A stretch of DNA of 64,000 bases from Exophiala sp. HKRS030 (Eukaryota > Ascomycota > Eurotiomycetes > Chaetothyriales > Herpotrichiellaceae). The DNA is taken from NCBI GenBank assembly GCA_023897205.1, contig JAHWDD010000002.1, positions 5,642,001 to 5,706,000 of the forward strand. Direction: 5' to 3'. Positions within the stretch are counted from its first letter, which is position 1; every line of letters starts with the position of its first letter. Positions 1 to 12,668 of this stretch are shown here, piece after piece. A model generated the notes under the pieces. The model did not search any database. It had not been told where the DNA came from and saw only the letters and a list, made by a program, of their open reading frames with translations. The translations under genes and the position numbers were made by a program.

Positions 1-976
1 AGAATCCAAGTGTAGCATCTGCACTTTTTTGTCTCATGAGTTGGAAGTGGGCGGCTCAGTCGTCTCATGATCAGGAGCCTGAAACACTTGTACCCTAGTT
101 TGCGACCTGGGCTGGGAGTGGACCTGCGACTCAATCGGGATTTCGGATTCGACTGCATTGAGCTGATCACAATTGAGAAGTATGTCGAGCTGCGACGTTA
201 TCAGAAGATTGCCATGGATCGATCAATCAAAAGCGAAATCCCAAATCACTACGAGGTCACGGATATCAGGGAAAGGTATTGCTAGATCAATATGGGATGC
301 TACGTTATGGAGGAGTACCTTACGTTGGATACATATTTCCAAGTCGGAACTAGCCTTGACAAGTCTTGGCATCAACCCCCTGAGAAAGGCCCCCTCTGGC
401 CTGAGTTTCTGACTTACGTTATCCACGCGCAAAAGACACTAGAGACTAATCTCATTTCAATCGCTTGAGACACGTCCACCCTGATCAACCCTAACTTTGC
501 CGCTTGAACTCTGGCCAGCTTTTAAAATGAGAAGATTGCAAAATTGATCGACTGACCGACACAGACCCAACGCAAAAGCACGGGGAAAATGACCCGTCTT
601 TTGATAACCAAAGACCATGTTTTCGCGCCCACCCGTAGGTCTGTCTCGATATTCTACCTGGGTCACTCTCAACCTCAAAACTCCGCTCGTCGCGCGAGGC
701 CCCTTCCTCCCCTGAGACGCGAGCGAGCCCCATGTCTTGGCGCTGGCCTTGAAAGGTTCCATCGCCGGCCTCAAACATGTCAACATAAGAAGCTCGGGTA
801 GGTCGTAGTTATTGATTGAGGTCACAAACTACTATTCACAATTTCTATCCTGTTCACCTGTTCCTCATCCCTCTTGACTCCTTTTTCCCCCCTCTACCAA
901 CGCGCGACGACCTTCATATTGTAATTCTCTACCGATCTCACCACCTGATCAATATCATTAATCCCCGAACGAGAAG
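1..976. other. Intergenic, with pyrimidine-rich leader before the PEBP-like gene
   Basis: No open frame here resembles a protein I recognise, and the short ORFs overlap on both strands as in non-coding DNA. About 840-905 is strongly C/T-rich and lies just upstream of the start at 977, which is typical of a core promoter and 5' leader in filamentous fungi. Confidence 0.5.
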
Positions 977-2007
977 ATGAAGTACTCGAATGCGCTGGTC
1001 GCGGTGAACGCGCTGTTGGCGGCGACGGTGGTGCACGGTCAATCAGCGCCAGACTTCCCCATCCAGGTCGACAACCTGCTGGTGGTGGACTACCAGAACA
1101 CATCCATCAGCGTCGACCCGGGCGTCTTCCTGACGCGAGAAGGTGAGCGAAACCCCCCACCATCAACTCAACATCTTGTGCAAATCCCCCTTCAACGACG
1201 TTTCCCCACGTCCACCTCGTCCCCCCCCCAAATCCCCTCCCTCAGAAGAGCTCCAAACTAACCACAACCCCCGTTCCACCTCGAGCAGACACACTGGAGA
1301 CACCCGTTGCCGTAGGCCCATCCGGCGCAACCAGGCAATCGACATACATCTTGTTCATGGTGGACCAAGACGTGCAGCTGAGCGCGGGCGCGGACCGGGT
1401 GCAACTGCTACACTACTTCCAGCCCAACCTGTTCGGGGCATCGGAAGTGCTCTCGTTCGACGCGGCAGCTCAAAACGCCACCAGCGCCGTCGGCGCGTCG
1501 TACATCGCGCCGAACCCACCGGCCGGCGACATCGCGCACAGGTACACGTTCCTGCTGTACCTGCAGCCCGAAGGGTTCGAAGTGCCCACGGAGTTCTCGT
1601 CGATCAATCCGCCGGCCGAGACGAGCGCGCGCATCGGCTTCGACATTGCCGCGTTTGTCGCCGCCACCAACCTCGGCGACCCCATCGGGGCTACGTGGTT
1701 CCAGGTTCAGAACAATGGGACTGGCACTGGTAGTTCGACGACGGCCAGTGGCGGCTCGTCGACCGCGACCGCGACCGCGACCGAGACCGAGTCCGCTGCC
1801 GCTGAGACCAGCTCCGGCGCAACTGCGAGTGCCACGGGTACCACCACCACGACGAGGACGAGTGGTGCTTCGGCCACGAGCGCCAGTGCAACCGCCAGTG
1901 TGAGTGGTTCGAGCGGCAACGGCGCCGGTAGCCTCTCGGTGAGCGGCGGTGTCGTTGGCGTGATGGGTGCGGTGGTCATTGGCGGCTTCGCCGCTTGGTT
2001 GTTGTGA
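977..2007 (+). CDS. GPI-anchored, secreted PEBP-like protein
   Basis: Two exons, 977-1142 and 1289-2007, join in frame across a 146-nt GTGAGC...CAG intron to give 294 aa. Residues 1-21 form a signal peptide ending near VVHGQS. The middle (about 50-240) looks like the phosphatidylethanolamine-binding protein fold: the strand YILFMVDQDV, a buried LHYF and the stretch PPAGDIAHRYTFLLYLQP resemble PEBP ligand-site segments, although the usual DPDAP is replaced by VDQDV. A Ser/Thr/Ala-rich linker follows (about 245-270). The last 20 residues are hydrophobic after small residues, a typical GPI-attachment tail. The expected location is the outer plasma membrane or cell wall; ligand and role are unknown. 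The PEBP call rests on motif resemblance. Confidence 0.85.
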
Positions 2008-5000
2008 GGGAGTGAGTGAATGAGCGAGTGAGCGAGTAAGTCACGGGGTTGGGATTTGAAAGAAATATATATACGTATACTAGGTAATTTACTTGTGGTC
2101 TTACTACGACAATTGGGGGAGAAGCTTCCCTGACGACGACGAGGAGGAGGAGGAGGAGAAGGAGGAGGAGGAAGAGTGCCGTTGTTGTTTGGTCGTCATT
2201 GTATGGAAAAGCCAGTGTGGTGGTCTTTGATATCTAGGTATCTATTTCATTACTGGAGCGTCGCATGACTATGACGACGGCGCCTGCGCGCGCAGAGACC
2301 TAACTAGTCGCCCATGAAGATGAGCATGGGAGTTGCCTGTGGCGCACATGTGATTGTGTAGCAGGCCGATCCGATCATAATGAACCAGACAGTATTCCAA
2401 AATCAACAGATCTTGCACCTTGCTTCTTTCTGCCTGCTTCACAAACTATGATGGCGTAGCGGTCGCACGTCGCCCGCCTGGCCATGCTAGTTAGAGTGCT
2501 CATGAAGAACCTATTGCATGCCTCACCTGCATCGGGAACAAGTAATTGGCTAACACAGGACCATAGATCTATGGCCAATCGCCTTTCCAATGAAGTGAAC
2601 CTAACAATCCTCCTGAGTGACATGAACGAAGAGCTTTGGTCCGCGCCCGTCCGCCTTGATGCGTCGTCATGACAGCAAACATTCACCAGTGGGCGGACTC
2701 TCGCTAGCTACGACGTTCCATCGCCGCCATGATCGAACCATTCGGCCTCACGATGCAGAGCCACGATCCGCCACGGACCTACCGAGGACCAATAAACCTT
2801 TACTAATGCCTTAATCCTATCCAACGCTCGAATCCCAACCGAAGCGAGGACCAAAAGTAGGCCGCACAGCCACCGTATCGCCTACTGCGCCACAATCCCA
2901 TATCACCAGCCACCCATCCATCCGTTTCTCCATCCCTTGCATGAACGTCGTCGTCGGGCTGAGTTAGTCAAAAAGACAGCTCGGCTGGCCAGCAGATTTG
3001 CCCTCGTGACCCCTTTTCGACCCGTTCATTTGCCCTTCTTCGGCATTGTTTGCTTGCAGATACGTTCACCGCTGAGATGTGTTGGCATGTGCAAAGTGAA
3101 ACAAAGTCAACGACGAGACGAGAGACATGGTTTTCAGGAATGTGGAAAGGGACCAATGAGTGGCAGTGGGGGCATCGTTGGGAACCGACGACAAAGGCCG
3201 TGAGGCATGTGCGTGCCTACGGCCCCACTCATCTCTATCTTCATCTTTTTTTAGTTAGAGTAGTTTGATATTTGGCATAGCAAGGTAAGGCAAGCGAAGG
3301 AAATGGAGGCGAAGGGAAGGGACAAGGTAGTTGGGCAGATATCACGGAGACTCCCGATTCCAACCTGGCGAGATATCCAGTGGGTTTGACACGGTTCAGA
3401 AAGAGTCCTTCTGACCACAGCGTCGAAGGGTCAGAAGATGAGTCGCACATGTGGCCTTTTCGTTGGATGAGATGCCCAATGGTCCTCGGTCAGACTGTCT
3501 CTAGGCAGACTCAATATACTGATTAGGGTTCAGACAAGAGTTTGAATTTCTCCATCACAAGGTGGGATGTTCGACACCGGGTCATACGTCCTAATTTGGA
3601 GACCTTGGTCCAGTGGTCCACAAGGCCTTTGTTTGTCGCGTCATCCTCCCACCATCGAAGTGATATGCCCACGCTGCATGTCATGACAATTCAATGCTCA
3701 TCATGATAATGGGCGGTCAGGCGCTTGGGTCAGATTGGCCAACGGTTGTGTCACGTGCAAACAGGCAGACGTGGGATGTTGAGGTGGTTGTTACACAATA
3801 CTTGGTGTCGCCTCATTCCTTGCGCAGCTGAGGCTGACCACCCGTGCCACCTCACCGCGCCTCACCTATCCATTGCCAGTCTACCAACCAACTCAATCCG
3901 GGGCTCGCCTGAAATTCGCTGCATGGCAAAAGGTAAAAAGAGTCAAGACTGTGTCGGCCTAGAGCGGGCCGAATGTTGGGCACCAATCGCTCGGTAGCAC
4001 ATGGTCATTTTCTTCTGCCCAATGTCTTGATCATGGCCGAATCGTCTTTGGCCAGGTAACCAACCCCACGAGGCGGACCCGACAGGGTCACAGTTGCATG
4101 TCACCGGTTTCTCATGTTGTTCGAGTGATGGAAACTGATCAGGATTGAACGAGCTGTAGACCTCGTACTCGAAGATTACCTTCGGCTCAGGATGCATCCA
4201 GTATCGGAGCAGAATGTAGGTCGGATGATGCACTTCCGGCACATGCCTCGAATGGTTAGGATACTTTGCCTAGGTACCTCGCCGAGCTCACCTTGGTCCG
4301 TGGAATTGCGGGGTATGCCAAAACGTTTTCACCGCGGCTCTCGTCCAGTTGTCGTTCCGAAAGGGTGACCACGAGTCAATTCACGGGTTATCGAAACACC
4401 ACCCGAAGGCAGAGTCGACCCTTATTCCGTCGTTTTCGTGAATGTATGTTCATGCACTCCACAAAGTAAGAAGAAAAGGCGAAAAACGGAGAATCCGGGG
4501 AAGAAACCAAGTCCAGAAAACGGGATCTCTACACGCCAAACTTGATAACCCTTAGAGACGAAAATGAAGCTGCAAGCCTATTCGTCCAAGAGTTCATAAT
4601 TGCTTGGTAGCCATTTTCTGAGTGGCCCTCCGGTCTTAGCCGAAATGCGAATCATGTCGTAGCTAACGAAAGCCACAATTTACCAATCTCAAACGTTGCT
4701 AGTGAACCATGGACAAGACTTTGTGAGTCAGATCAGAGGGTTGGACCCTGAAATCACTTACCAAGGCACCAAGAGGTGCAAGGTTATTCAAGATGCTACG
4801 TGTAAGCACGGACTGTCAGCATTTGCGACTGGTCTGGCGACGGAAACAGGACAACAGGCCATGAAATGGGGCATCCGTTCTGATATACATATGCCGTCAG
4901 CAATGAGGTTAGTCATGACGGGCAGATATCTTGACCCAAGAGTTGCTATTTCTGAAATTGGGTACTGCTGCGGACTTGACGCCGAAACGTCGGACGGGAA

Positions 5001-6762
5001 GAGGCGAGGGTTTGCGCGATAGAGCTGACTCACAGCCATCTGTACGATGTAGTGTGTAACGCACGATTATTCCTGGGATCCTGGTAAGTAGGTCATTAAT
5101 GGTTATGCAAACCTTGGGCTTTCTTGGTTCGGTACTGGGGGTGGAACTCTTGTGTTGCGACTGCCGAATGTGAATTCGAGAATACATTGACATGATTACC
5201 CATTGTGCAAAGAGGACCATCCACTTCCAAGAGAGTAACGATAATGAAGCATAAACGAGCCGTCCGCAATAGCATGTTTATCCAAGGATAAATCTGAGAA
5301 TTGTATATTGCCGGATTTGAATAGCTTAGAAGACCTTTCCCATTTGGTTGATTCCTTAGGCGCGGCGTCTCGTTCACCTCTGACCGAGGAACATCCGGTG
5401 TTGCGCATTGGCTGACAGTCTCAGGGTGCTGTCTGTTCATAAGGCATTTCAATTTCAGCCCTGGAAATATCAACATCCGGCTAATTAACTGATCAATTTA
5501 CCAATAGTCGTGCCTGAGCCGGTAACAGATTCTCCGGGGGGATCCCTTTTCTTAGCTAGCTAAGAGCCTGGGACCGACCAAGTGACCCGAAGATCAGCCC
5601 TTGTTGCCCCGAGTAAGGGGTCGTGTAGTACAGCTCTCGACCTTCTCTTAGAAGTCTAGAAACAATCATGGCAAACTGTAGATCGACGGCTTGTGGGCTC
5701 CGGCAAGGTCAAGTGGCAGTCTAACACAGCTCCGCGCGACTACCTAGTAATTAGTTAAGTTAGTATCTTTGGCATTGGAGTACCCGGGGGCCGGAAGACA
5801 TTTGAGGCCCTCCGTCCCCCACTTGTCCGGGGATATGGTTGAAGATTCAAGAATGAACTGTGTTCCAGACTAGAATTGGCATCAAGCGAGATTGAAACAG
5901 CATGAGGATGATTGGCAACTTTGATAGTGTCGCCCATTGGGTCATGGGTCCCCATTCTTGACGTGGCCATCAGTAAATATGCTTTCACTTTTTGAAGCTC
6001 GAGTTTCTGATACGATGGCGTCGATAATGATCCAAGAGAATGTACTGGCGGTTTGAGGCACAGGTAGGTGGCACTTGGGCAAAGATCAAAGTATTGGCTT
6101 ACATGGTCTGGTTCTCTGTGAGACTACCAAAACCCTTTAGCAAAGGTAGTTCATAAGGGGTACATCAAGGCAGGATTGTCGACAAGGTCGTAAGTGGGGG
6201 TTTGATAACAAAGTAGAGGTACTTTCTGGATGGTGCGCAATCTTTGCAGCGGGAGGTACTCGGTACCTCGTTCGTCCCACCGGGGAATGTAATCAAGACT
6301 ATTGCTCAGGGGATTCGGAAGAGTGGAACCCATGTCCTGTGGTTTGGCTGTGATAAACTTAAGGAACAATTCTGGGTAATGGGCCGGTGAGGCGGTGGCT
6401 TTAGGTGCGGCGGAAGTCCAGGAGGCTTGCTTTGGCGAGGGAGTTGAAACTTGAAACACGTGTGATAAGGATACTAGGGAGATGAGCCGGGGGTCCGAGT
6501 CCAATAGGCATTCATCCCATTCTTCCGGGCGAGAACTGGCTTGGACAAGAAGCCTTGTAGGTTGCTTGGAATGTCGGTGATACTGATACAGATGCAGAAT
6601 CGATCCCAGTGATAGGCAGGAGGAGGCTAGTCAGTTAGAGCTATGCGTCGGTCGGTCGATTGGCAAGGAGTTTGTCGAGATTTTGGAGATTGTACGGAGT
6701 ACTCTGGTCGCGAGGGGTGAGTTGTGAGTCGTGTCTAGTCAGACGATGTGATGGATGAATTC
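2008..6762. other. Gene-poor intergenic region
   Basis: I see no protein-coding frame I can support. ORFs of 60-126 codons occur on both strands but lack recognisable domains, splice continuity or starts in context. A purine-rich GGA/GAA tract lies at about 2138-2176, and a GAGT/GAGC short repeat directly follows the PEBP-like stop codon. Confidence 0.5.
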
Positions 6763-6798
6763 ATGGATGGATGGATGGATGGATGGATGGATGGATGG
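6763..6798. repeat. ATGG tetranucleotide microsatellite
   Basis: Nine uninterrupted copies of ATGG (36 nt), with GGATGAATTC just before them. A simple sequence repeat with no associated gene. Confidence 0.95.
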
Positions 6799-8935
6799 CG
6801 AAGAGAGAGTGGGCGACGGCGAGTTGGTGGTAAATGCGTGGGCGAACCCCGGATAAATTATGGCAAAAGCAGCCGGGAGAACGATTGCCTTCCTGACTAG
6901 GGGACAACAATGCTTTGGATGGTAGTTAGGCATCGACAGGACTTAGCTCAGTGCGTGGGTAGGTGGCCTGGGAGGCCCAAGAGGCCTGAGTAGGCGCCTG
7001 TCCTGCCTGAGTGGCATGCCCGAAGCCCCAAAACCTGGGTGTAAAGTTAATTAGGGTTTATGGCAAGTCAGTCGTCACGCCCCCTCGTATAACAAGGTGG
7101 GTGACTTTTTCACTTTTCCGTCTTTCCATCTACACAGGCAGAATGATTAAGCAGGCCGAGCTACATGAGTTTTTGCTCTGCTCTGAACTGAATTGAGCTG
7201 AACTAACTAGGAAACAGCAGATGTTGGCAGATTCCAAGTGTGGTAACTTGGAAGTCTTGGACGTTTGCTCAAGTAATCAGGTTTCTTAGGTCATGAATAA
7301 TTGCCGGCGACGGTCAACTTGGTGGTCAAGCACGAAACATGGCTTTTAAATCAGACTCCAAGCTTGTGAGCGAGCGAGGTGCAACTTTGCGAGGTTGTAA
7401 TGTATGGTTGTAATCGCCCGAGTACATAATCACGCATGTTGGTTGAAAGCAGGGGGAGCAAGTTGGTTGCGGCAGTTTTTTCATTCAAGTCTCAAGGAGG
7501 TCGGTGAAGGAGTGAATTATGACGTTGACAATGTCGAGATGTTGGAATTCCATGTGGCGGAAACAGTAGATACTGGCTAATGGTAACAGACTAGGGTACA
7601 GACTTGCAGTATTGCTGATGTGACTTGTAATCCGGCTCGAGGCGAGAAATCTAGACAAGCGGGAATGATTCAGGAGAAGAGGACAAGGTGTTAGTTGGTT
7701 GTAGGTAGGCAACTTGGACAATTCTCAAACACAAAGGCATGGGATGAAGGGGATGAAGCTGTGATTCAAGGGTGAGTTGTGTTGACTGTCGACGAGTGTC
7801 GAGTTGACGTTGCTTCTGTGAACAGCGAGTGGCCGAGACGAGTCGACGAGTTGACCAGTTGACGAGTTGACGAGTGCGTGGTGCCTTGTGCCGAAGAGAC
7901 ACCGTGCCCATAGATTCAAGATTCGTGGGGGCTTTTAATAAACAAGTACTCCGTACATACGCAGGTGGCAGGTGGCAGGTGTGGTTAAAGCTCCCAGGCT
8001 CCGGGGGTGAACCGGGGGTTGAGCGCTTGAGGCGTTGACTGGCGTTCCCGTCATGGGCCTCTCCGCGCTGTCCGCGAGCCGAGAAAACACGGTGCCAGTG
8101 CAGGGTTTGTGCGACCCCAACCCCTGTAAAGCACGCTTAGCACCCTTGCACATTCTCGTACCCTAGTATTCTACTAACTAACGAGTACCCTGGTCACCCT
8201 GAGTCACTGCCTGAAGGGAAGGGAAGGGAAAGGAAGGAAACTTGTGGTTTCTTGTGTTTAGCCGGCCGCTGCTCTGCCCGTTCACCCTGGGCTAAGGAGG
8301 CCTCACTCCCACAGTCCCACGTCCGAGGCGGTTTGGGAATGCCCGAATAGGAGCCCCGGAGCCCCGGAGCCCTGGAGCCCTGGAGCGCCTGGTCCAAAGG
8401 ATATCGAGACGCAACCGCGTGGCTTGTGCTTGGGAGGCCAACCAATTCTGGAGTAGCAAGAATGAGTCAGTGAGTCAGTGAGCGATGCCTTGATGGCAGC
8501 TGCTAGATGCTAGATGCCAGGTGCCAGGTGCCAGCTGGTGTCACTGTCACTTTTGGCCCTAGCTAACTAGTCAGTTGGAATCTATTCATGTCAAGGCGGT
8601 CAACAGACCGTATTTGTCTAGGGATTGGTACTGGTAGGTGTGCTAGGTGCGGTAGGTGTGGGAGGTGCCTCCTGTCCACTGCCCTACGCCCGTCATGCGC
8701 CAGTCATTCCATTCAGACTCTGATTCACAAACGCTGGTCTTGTAGCGACTCGCACCTTAGGCTCACACTCAGACTCAGACTCAGACTCGGCAACTCAAAA
8801 CTACGGATGCGGAATTCACAATAATCAATCACAATCCTCCGCGCTCGTCCTCGTCCTCCGTAGTAATAATAATTATAATACCTAAATAATAATAATCAGC
8901 CGGACTGGTCACCACTTACCGACAACTGACGACTG
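6799..8935. other. Gene-poor intergenic region with short tandem repeats
   Basis: No supported gene. There are GTTGACGAG-like direct repeats at about 7790-7875, GTGCCAG repeats at about 8515-8535 and a CAGACT repeat at about 8768-8790. TACTCCGTAC-type motifs occur at about 7946-7956, with a partial copy near 8856. Confidence 0.5.
8350..8388. repeat. 8-nt GC-rich tandem repeat
   Basis: About four and a half copies of the unit GGAGCCCC/GGAGCCCT in tandem, in non-coding sequence. Confidence 0.85.
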
Positions 8936-10118
8936 GATTTGGTTGCCCTTTGCCCGTTACCAATTGCCCATTACCCTGTCAGGCTTTCTCATTTCTCATC
9001 TCTCTCATCTCTCATCTCTCGTCTCTGCCCACGGCCCGCGGCCCACTACCGTCCTTTCTGCCCACCGCCCACGCTCGCCTCATCCCACAGCCCTCCAGAG
9101 TCCAGCCTACCTCTCCGGACCTGCCTGGCATTTGTTTGTTATATCACACTCTCCCCCTTCTGCCTGTTTGCCAGCACAAACTTGATCTTTCAACTTCACA
9201 TCCTACGCGTCTCACCTTGAACCACTGGATCACGACGACGACAGTTACATTATCCTGCTATCTAACTGAATCACTTCTTTGACACCCACTGTCTCCAGTG
9301 CAACATCAATCCATCGATCCATCCAGCCACCTCAACTACTCGGTACAGTACCACCCTGCTCAGTGCCCACCGTACCACCGCGCCGGAAGAGCCCAAACTC
9401 CACCAGGCAAGGGAATCCACACCCTCTTCCTCGACCCTCTTGACCCACGACCCTCGACCCTCGACCCTCGACCCACGACGGCTCCGACGCCAGGGTGCCA
9501 CCCAAACCTTACTTCATTTAACCTGAAGCCAAAGCCAGAGTCCTGAGTCTGAGTCCTGCATCCTGACCGAGGTATCCCGAATACCGACAAGCCCGACTCC
9601 CGGGGATTTTCGCCATACCGCTTTTCACTTTGGGACTTGGATTCAATAAGCACGGGGAAGGGGCAAATCTCATCTCGTCGGATCCTCACACATTATTGAA
9701 ATACTCCCACATCCCACTCACACACACACAAGACTCTTTGGTCAATTCCTTCTGCCATAATCACAATCTCTCGACGCTTTCCAACAAGACCTCCAACAAG
9801 ACACATCAGTTAAATCATACAATCCCACCCACCTACTTAGGCAACAGTGTCATCAGACCAAACACCTCAGCAGCCTGACTCACCTTGTTCCCCCATCCTC
9901 CAACAGGCTCATTCCCCGACACTCCCCCGGCCACTGATTGGATTGCATCACCATCCGAAAACAGTCGTCACACACACCCACACATATACATTTGCACTTC
10001 CGATACCCTGGCTGCAAACAGGGACACTCACCACAAGGCTTTTCTCAAGTCAAAACATTCTCATCATCGCCACCTTCTGGCTCATTCACCTGCTCACACC
10101 TCCACCACTCGCGACACC
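8936..10118 (+). promoter_or_regulatory. Long C/T- and CA-rich leader upstream of the Ser/Thr-rich protein gene
   Basis: About 1.2 kb preceding the ATG at 10119 is pyrimidine-rich on the + strand: TCTCATC repeats at about 8990-9030, a CTCGACC repeat at about 9430-9475 and CA runs at about 9715-9730 and 9968-9985. Such tracts are common in long 5' leaders and promoters of regulated genes in filamentous fungi. The frame of the downstream gene stays open back to about 9885, but that part is low-complexity and I do not count it as coding. The transcription start is not determined. Confidence 0.45.
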
Positions 10119-10727
10119 ATGTATTTCTCATCACCCACAAGCAACATCACTCCCGCTTCAACATCTGTTGCCATGTCGAGATCAGATTCCCGAGACACCA
10201 CCTTCTCCAATCTCAACATCTATTCATATGCTACTTCTGGTGCATACACATCCCTGATCAACGCCTCACCAACATCACATCCTTTGGTGAGATCAGACAG
10301 CAACGCCTCGAGCACAACATCCCCCATGTTTTCTGCCACCACCATGCGAAGAGACAGCAGCAATTCAAGTTGGCTTCCCAGCCCCTACCGATCATGTCTC
10401 TCATCGTGCAGCACAGAAGCCAGCTCTTATCTCTCAGATGATGATCTTTTGTTCTCTGCCGATGAACTGTCACTACCCATTGAGACCATTCCCAATCCCA
10501 CTCCCAAGAAGGAACTCACCACCGAGGAACAAGTCGCTATGCTACGGGAACTGCAAGAAAAAGAAGCCGCTTACCATCAACAAGCCTCAATTCATCAAGC
10601 CGAGGCCAGACGAAAGGTTGTCCGCTTTGCTGCTCACTCCGATGCTTCCTCGAGGAGATCCAGCACGGTCAAGCGACGACAGACCTCGATGAGAAAAGGC
10701 CTGAACCACCTCAATGGACCTCAATAG
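10119..10727 (+). CDS. Small Ser/Thr-rich conserved fungal protein, function unknown
   Basis: A single exon encodes 202 aa. I chose the ATG at 10119 because the composition changes from low-complexity His/Pro/Thr to a typical protein there. The first half is Ser/Thr/Asn-rich, with repeated RxDS segments that could be phosphosites and a block SPYRSCLSSC. An acidic stretch, SDDDLLFSADEL, follows at about 107-118. The C-terminal half has a short helical segment beginning LTTEEQVAMLRELQEKEAA and ends in a very basic tail (RRKVVRF, VKRRQTSMRKG). I recall this arrangement (Ser-rich N-terminus, acidic patch, 'TEEQ...LRELQ', basic tail) from other ascomycete hypothetical proteins, but no function is known to me. 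The gene is isolated, with about 8 kb of gene-poor DNA on each side. Confidence 0.75.
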   Translation: MYFSSPTSNITPASTSVAMSRSDSRDTTFSNLNIYSYATSGAYTSLINASPTSHPLVRSDSNASSTTSPMFSATTMRRDSSNSSWLPSPYRSCLSSCSTEASSYLSDDDLLFSADELSLPIETIPNPTPKKELTTEEQVAMLRELQEKEAAYHQQASIHQAEARRKVVRFAAHSDASSRRSSTVKRRQTSMRKGLNHLNGPQ

Positions 10728-12051
10728 CTGCCGAGCAGTTTCGAGGTCGAGGCTGGTCCTGACCCGAATCTCCATTGAGAGGATCATCTGAGTTGCTATT
10801 TTGTCTACTTAGCGAGCGAGTCCAGCGATTTCCTCATCCATACATCTGATATTTCCGAGCGAGCATCAAATCAAACCAAATGCATATGTGCATAATCCAT
10901 CTACCCACAAGGGTGATGTTGATACGGGCATGGAACATGTCATCTATGATACCGCCAGTCCACGAGGGACTTGAGCATTTTCCGAGGTTTACATATTGGT
11001 CGAGTACGCTCCCAATTATTAGTATTATTAGCTAGCTGTAATTTCTATCAATTGATTATACCATCAAACAAACATGTTCGATTCCATTCGATTCCATTCA
11101 TTCTTTTCTTTACACTCGTCGCACATTCAAAGCAACCACCACAGCTGTGAAATGCTTCCGACGTGCAAAAAACACAGACCGTTGTACCTCGGAACTCGTT
11201 TTCCCATGGACTTAGCAAGTGGAAATGGAAATGGAAATGGAAGTGGGAAGTGGAAGTGGAAGTGGAAGTGGATCTCAGTCCCTTTGAAAAACTCCTACCT
11301 GCTCCGTACGTCCTCTCTGTACCTAGGGAGTCACGGAGTACACACAATATTGACCCCACGGAAAGCCCGTTCCGCTAATGTTACAATTCAAAATTATCAC
11401 AGAAAAACCCCAGGGAGCCGCTAACTAACTCCAGGAACGGGAAAAGGTATGTACTTCGGTACTTACTTACTTACGGAGGTATGTACTTAGTTGGGTGCTT
11501 AGGTACTTGGGTACTTGGGTACTTGGGTACTTGGGTACTTACGGAGGTACTTGTGTGTTTGGGTACTTAGGTACATACCTTCCCTTCCCGCAAGTTCTGC
11601 GCGGCGACCGGGGTTTTTTTGACTTTCCAGTACATAGAAGTGAAGTGAAGTGAAGTCAAGTGAATCGAGAACCTCCCCCGTGCCTCCCACCCTAACCTAC
11701 CTTACCTATGTACGGAGTAGGTATGTAACTTGTTTGTTGCCTTGGCGCGTTCCCGGTGGCGCCCGATCCAGAAAACTCTCGACTCCCCGTCTTGACTGTT
11801 GGACTATTGGACTATTGGACTCTTGGACCCTTGGAACTCTCGAGTTCTCGAGTTCTCGAACTTGTTCCCGCAGCGCAACGAACAACGGAGCACCGTACTC
11901 CGTAGGTATGTATGTATGTATGTACGGAGTATGGTGTTCGTGGGTTTGGGTGGATACTGGAGCACTGGAGCACTAGAGCACTGGATCACTGGAGCACTAG
12001 GTGACGGGCACAGATGGCCCATTTCTCGGTTCTTGGTTGAATACATACTTA
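10728..12051. other. Intergenic, dense in short tandem repeats
   Basis: No supported gene. Tandem arrays include GGAAAT/GGAAGT hexamers (about 11220-11271), GGTACTTGGG-type 10-mers (about 11500-11540), GAAGT (about 11638-11658), TTGGACTA (about 11800-11835), TCGAGTTC (about 11840-11860), GTAT (about 11905-11922) and an ACTGGAGC-type unit (about 11955-11998). TACGGAGTA or its complement occurs near 11332, 11711, 11894 and 11922. Confidence 0.6.
11220..11271. repeat. GGAAAT/GGAAGT hexanucleotide repeat
   Basis: Consecutive GGAAAT units pass into GGAAGT units. It is readable as a short peptide repeat in two frames but lies in non-coding surroundings. Confidence 0.85.
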
Positions 12052-12190
12052 CAGTGCTATGCAAAAAGTATTTGCACACCCTTAAAATAGCCTGCTACTT
12101 TGATTGGCTCAAATCTTGTTTTGAAGCTTGTGATTGGCCTATTGGGCAAATTAAAGCGGCAAGTGTGCAAATACTTTTTGCATAGCACTG
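12052..12190. mobile_element. MITE with perfect 28-bp terminal inverted repeats and TA target duplication
   Basis: The first 28 nt (12052-12079, beginning CAGTGCTATGC) and the last 28 nt (12163-12190, ending GCATAGCACTG) are exact reverse complements. TA flanks both ends (12050-12051 and 12191-12192). The 139-bp element has no coding capacity; its centre contains two GATTGGC-type direct repeats. Length, TIRs and a TA duplication fit a Tc1/mariner-superfamily (fungal pogo/Fot-like) non-autonomous element. Perfect TIRs suggest recent insertion or ongoing mobilisation. No transposase gene is present in the window. Confidence 0.93.
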
Positions 12191-12192
12191 TA

Positions 12193-12634
12193 TGTACCTA
12201 GGTACCTATGTAAGTACGTATGTACGAGGTATGTACTTAGGTACCGGGTAGACGTCCGGCTATGCAAAAAACCTCGGCAACAGACTACCGGTGTAGGAGT
12301 AAGGAGTACGGAGTACCTCACTCACCGACTAATTAATAACAAGTTAACAGTAAGTGGGCGTGATTAGGCAGGCAGGCAGGCAGGTACATAGGCACGTGAT
12401 ATGGTAGGTACTGTACCGTTCCGACAGTCTCTCTCCCCTGGATTCTCCTTTCGACCTCGGAACTGGTGATTTCGGTCGGTGCAACAGACAGTTCTGCGTA
12501 GCATGTGTTTCTTCTGTTTCTTTTGCCTTTCGCTTTTCGCCTTTCGCCTTCTGCCTTTTTGCCCTTTTTGCCTTTTCTCTTCGTCCCTTCTTGTTGTTAC
12601 TTTACTCGAGTGTCACGTTAGTCTCTCCCAGCCG

Positions 12635-12668
<34 letters not shown>

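Noticed and set aside
3943..5476. Several ORFs of 80-126 codons on both strands
   Set aside because: They overlap each other in different frames and show no signal peptide, domain or conserved pattern.
6151..6504. 117-codon minus-strand ORF
   Set aside because: No recognisable family and no supporting gene structure; isolated in low-complexity surroundings.
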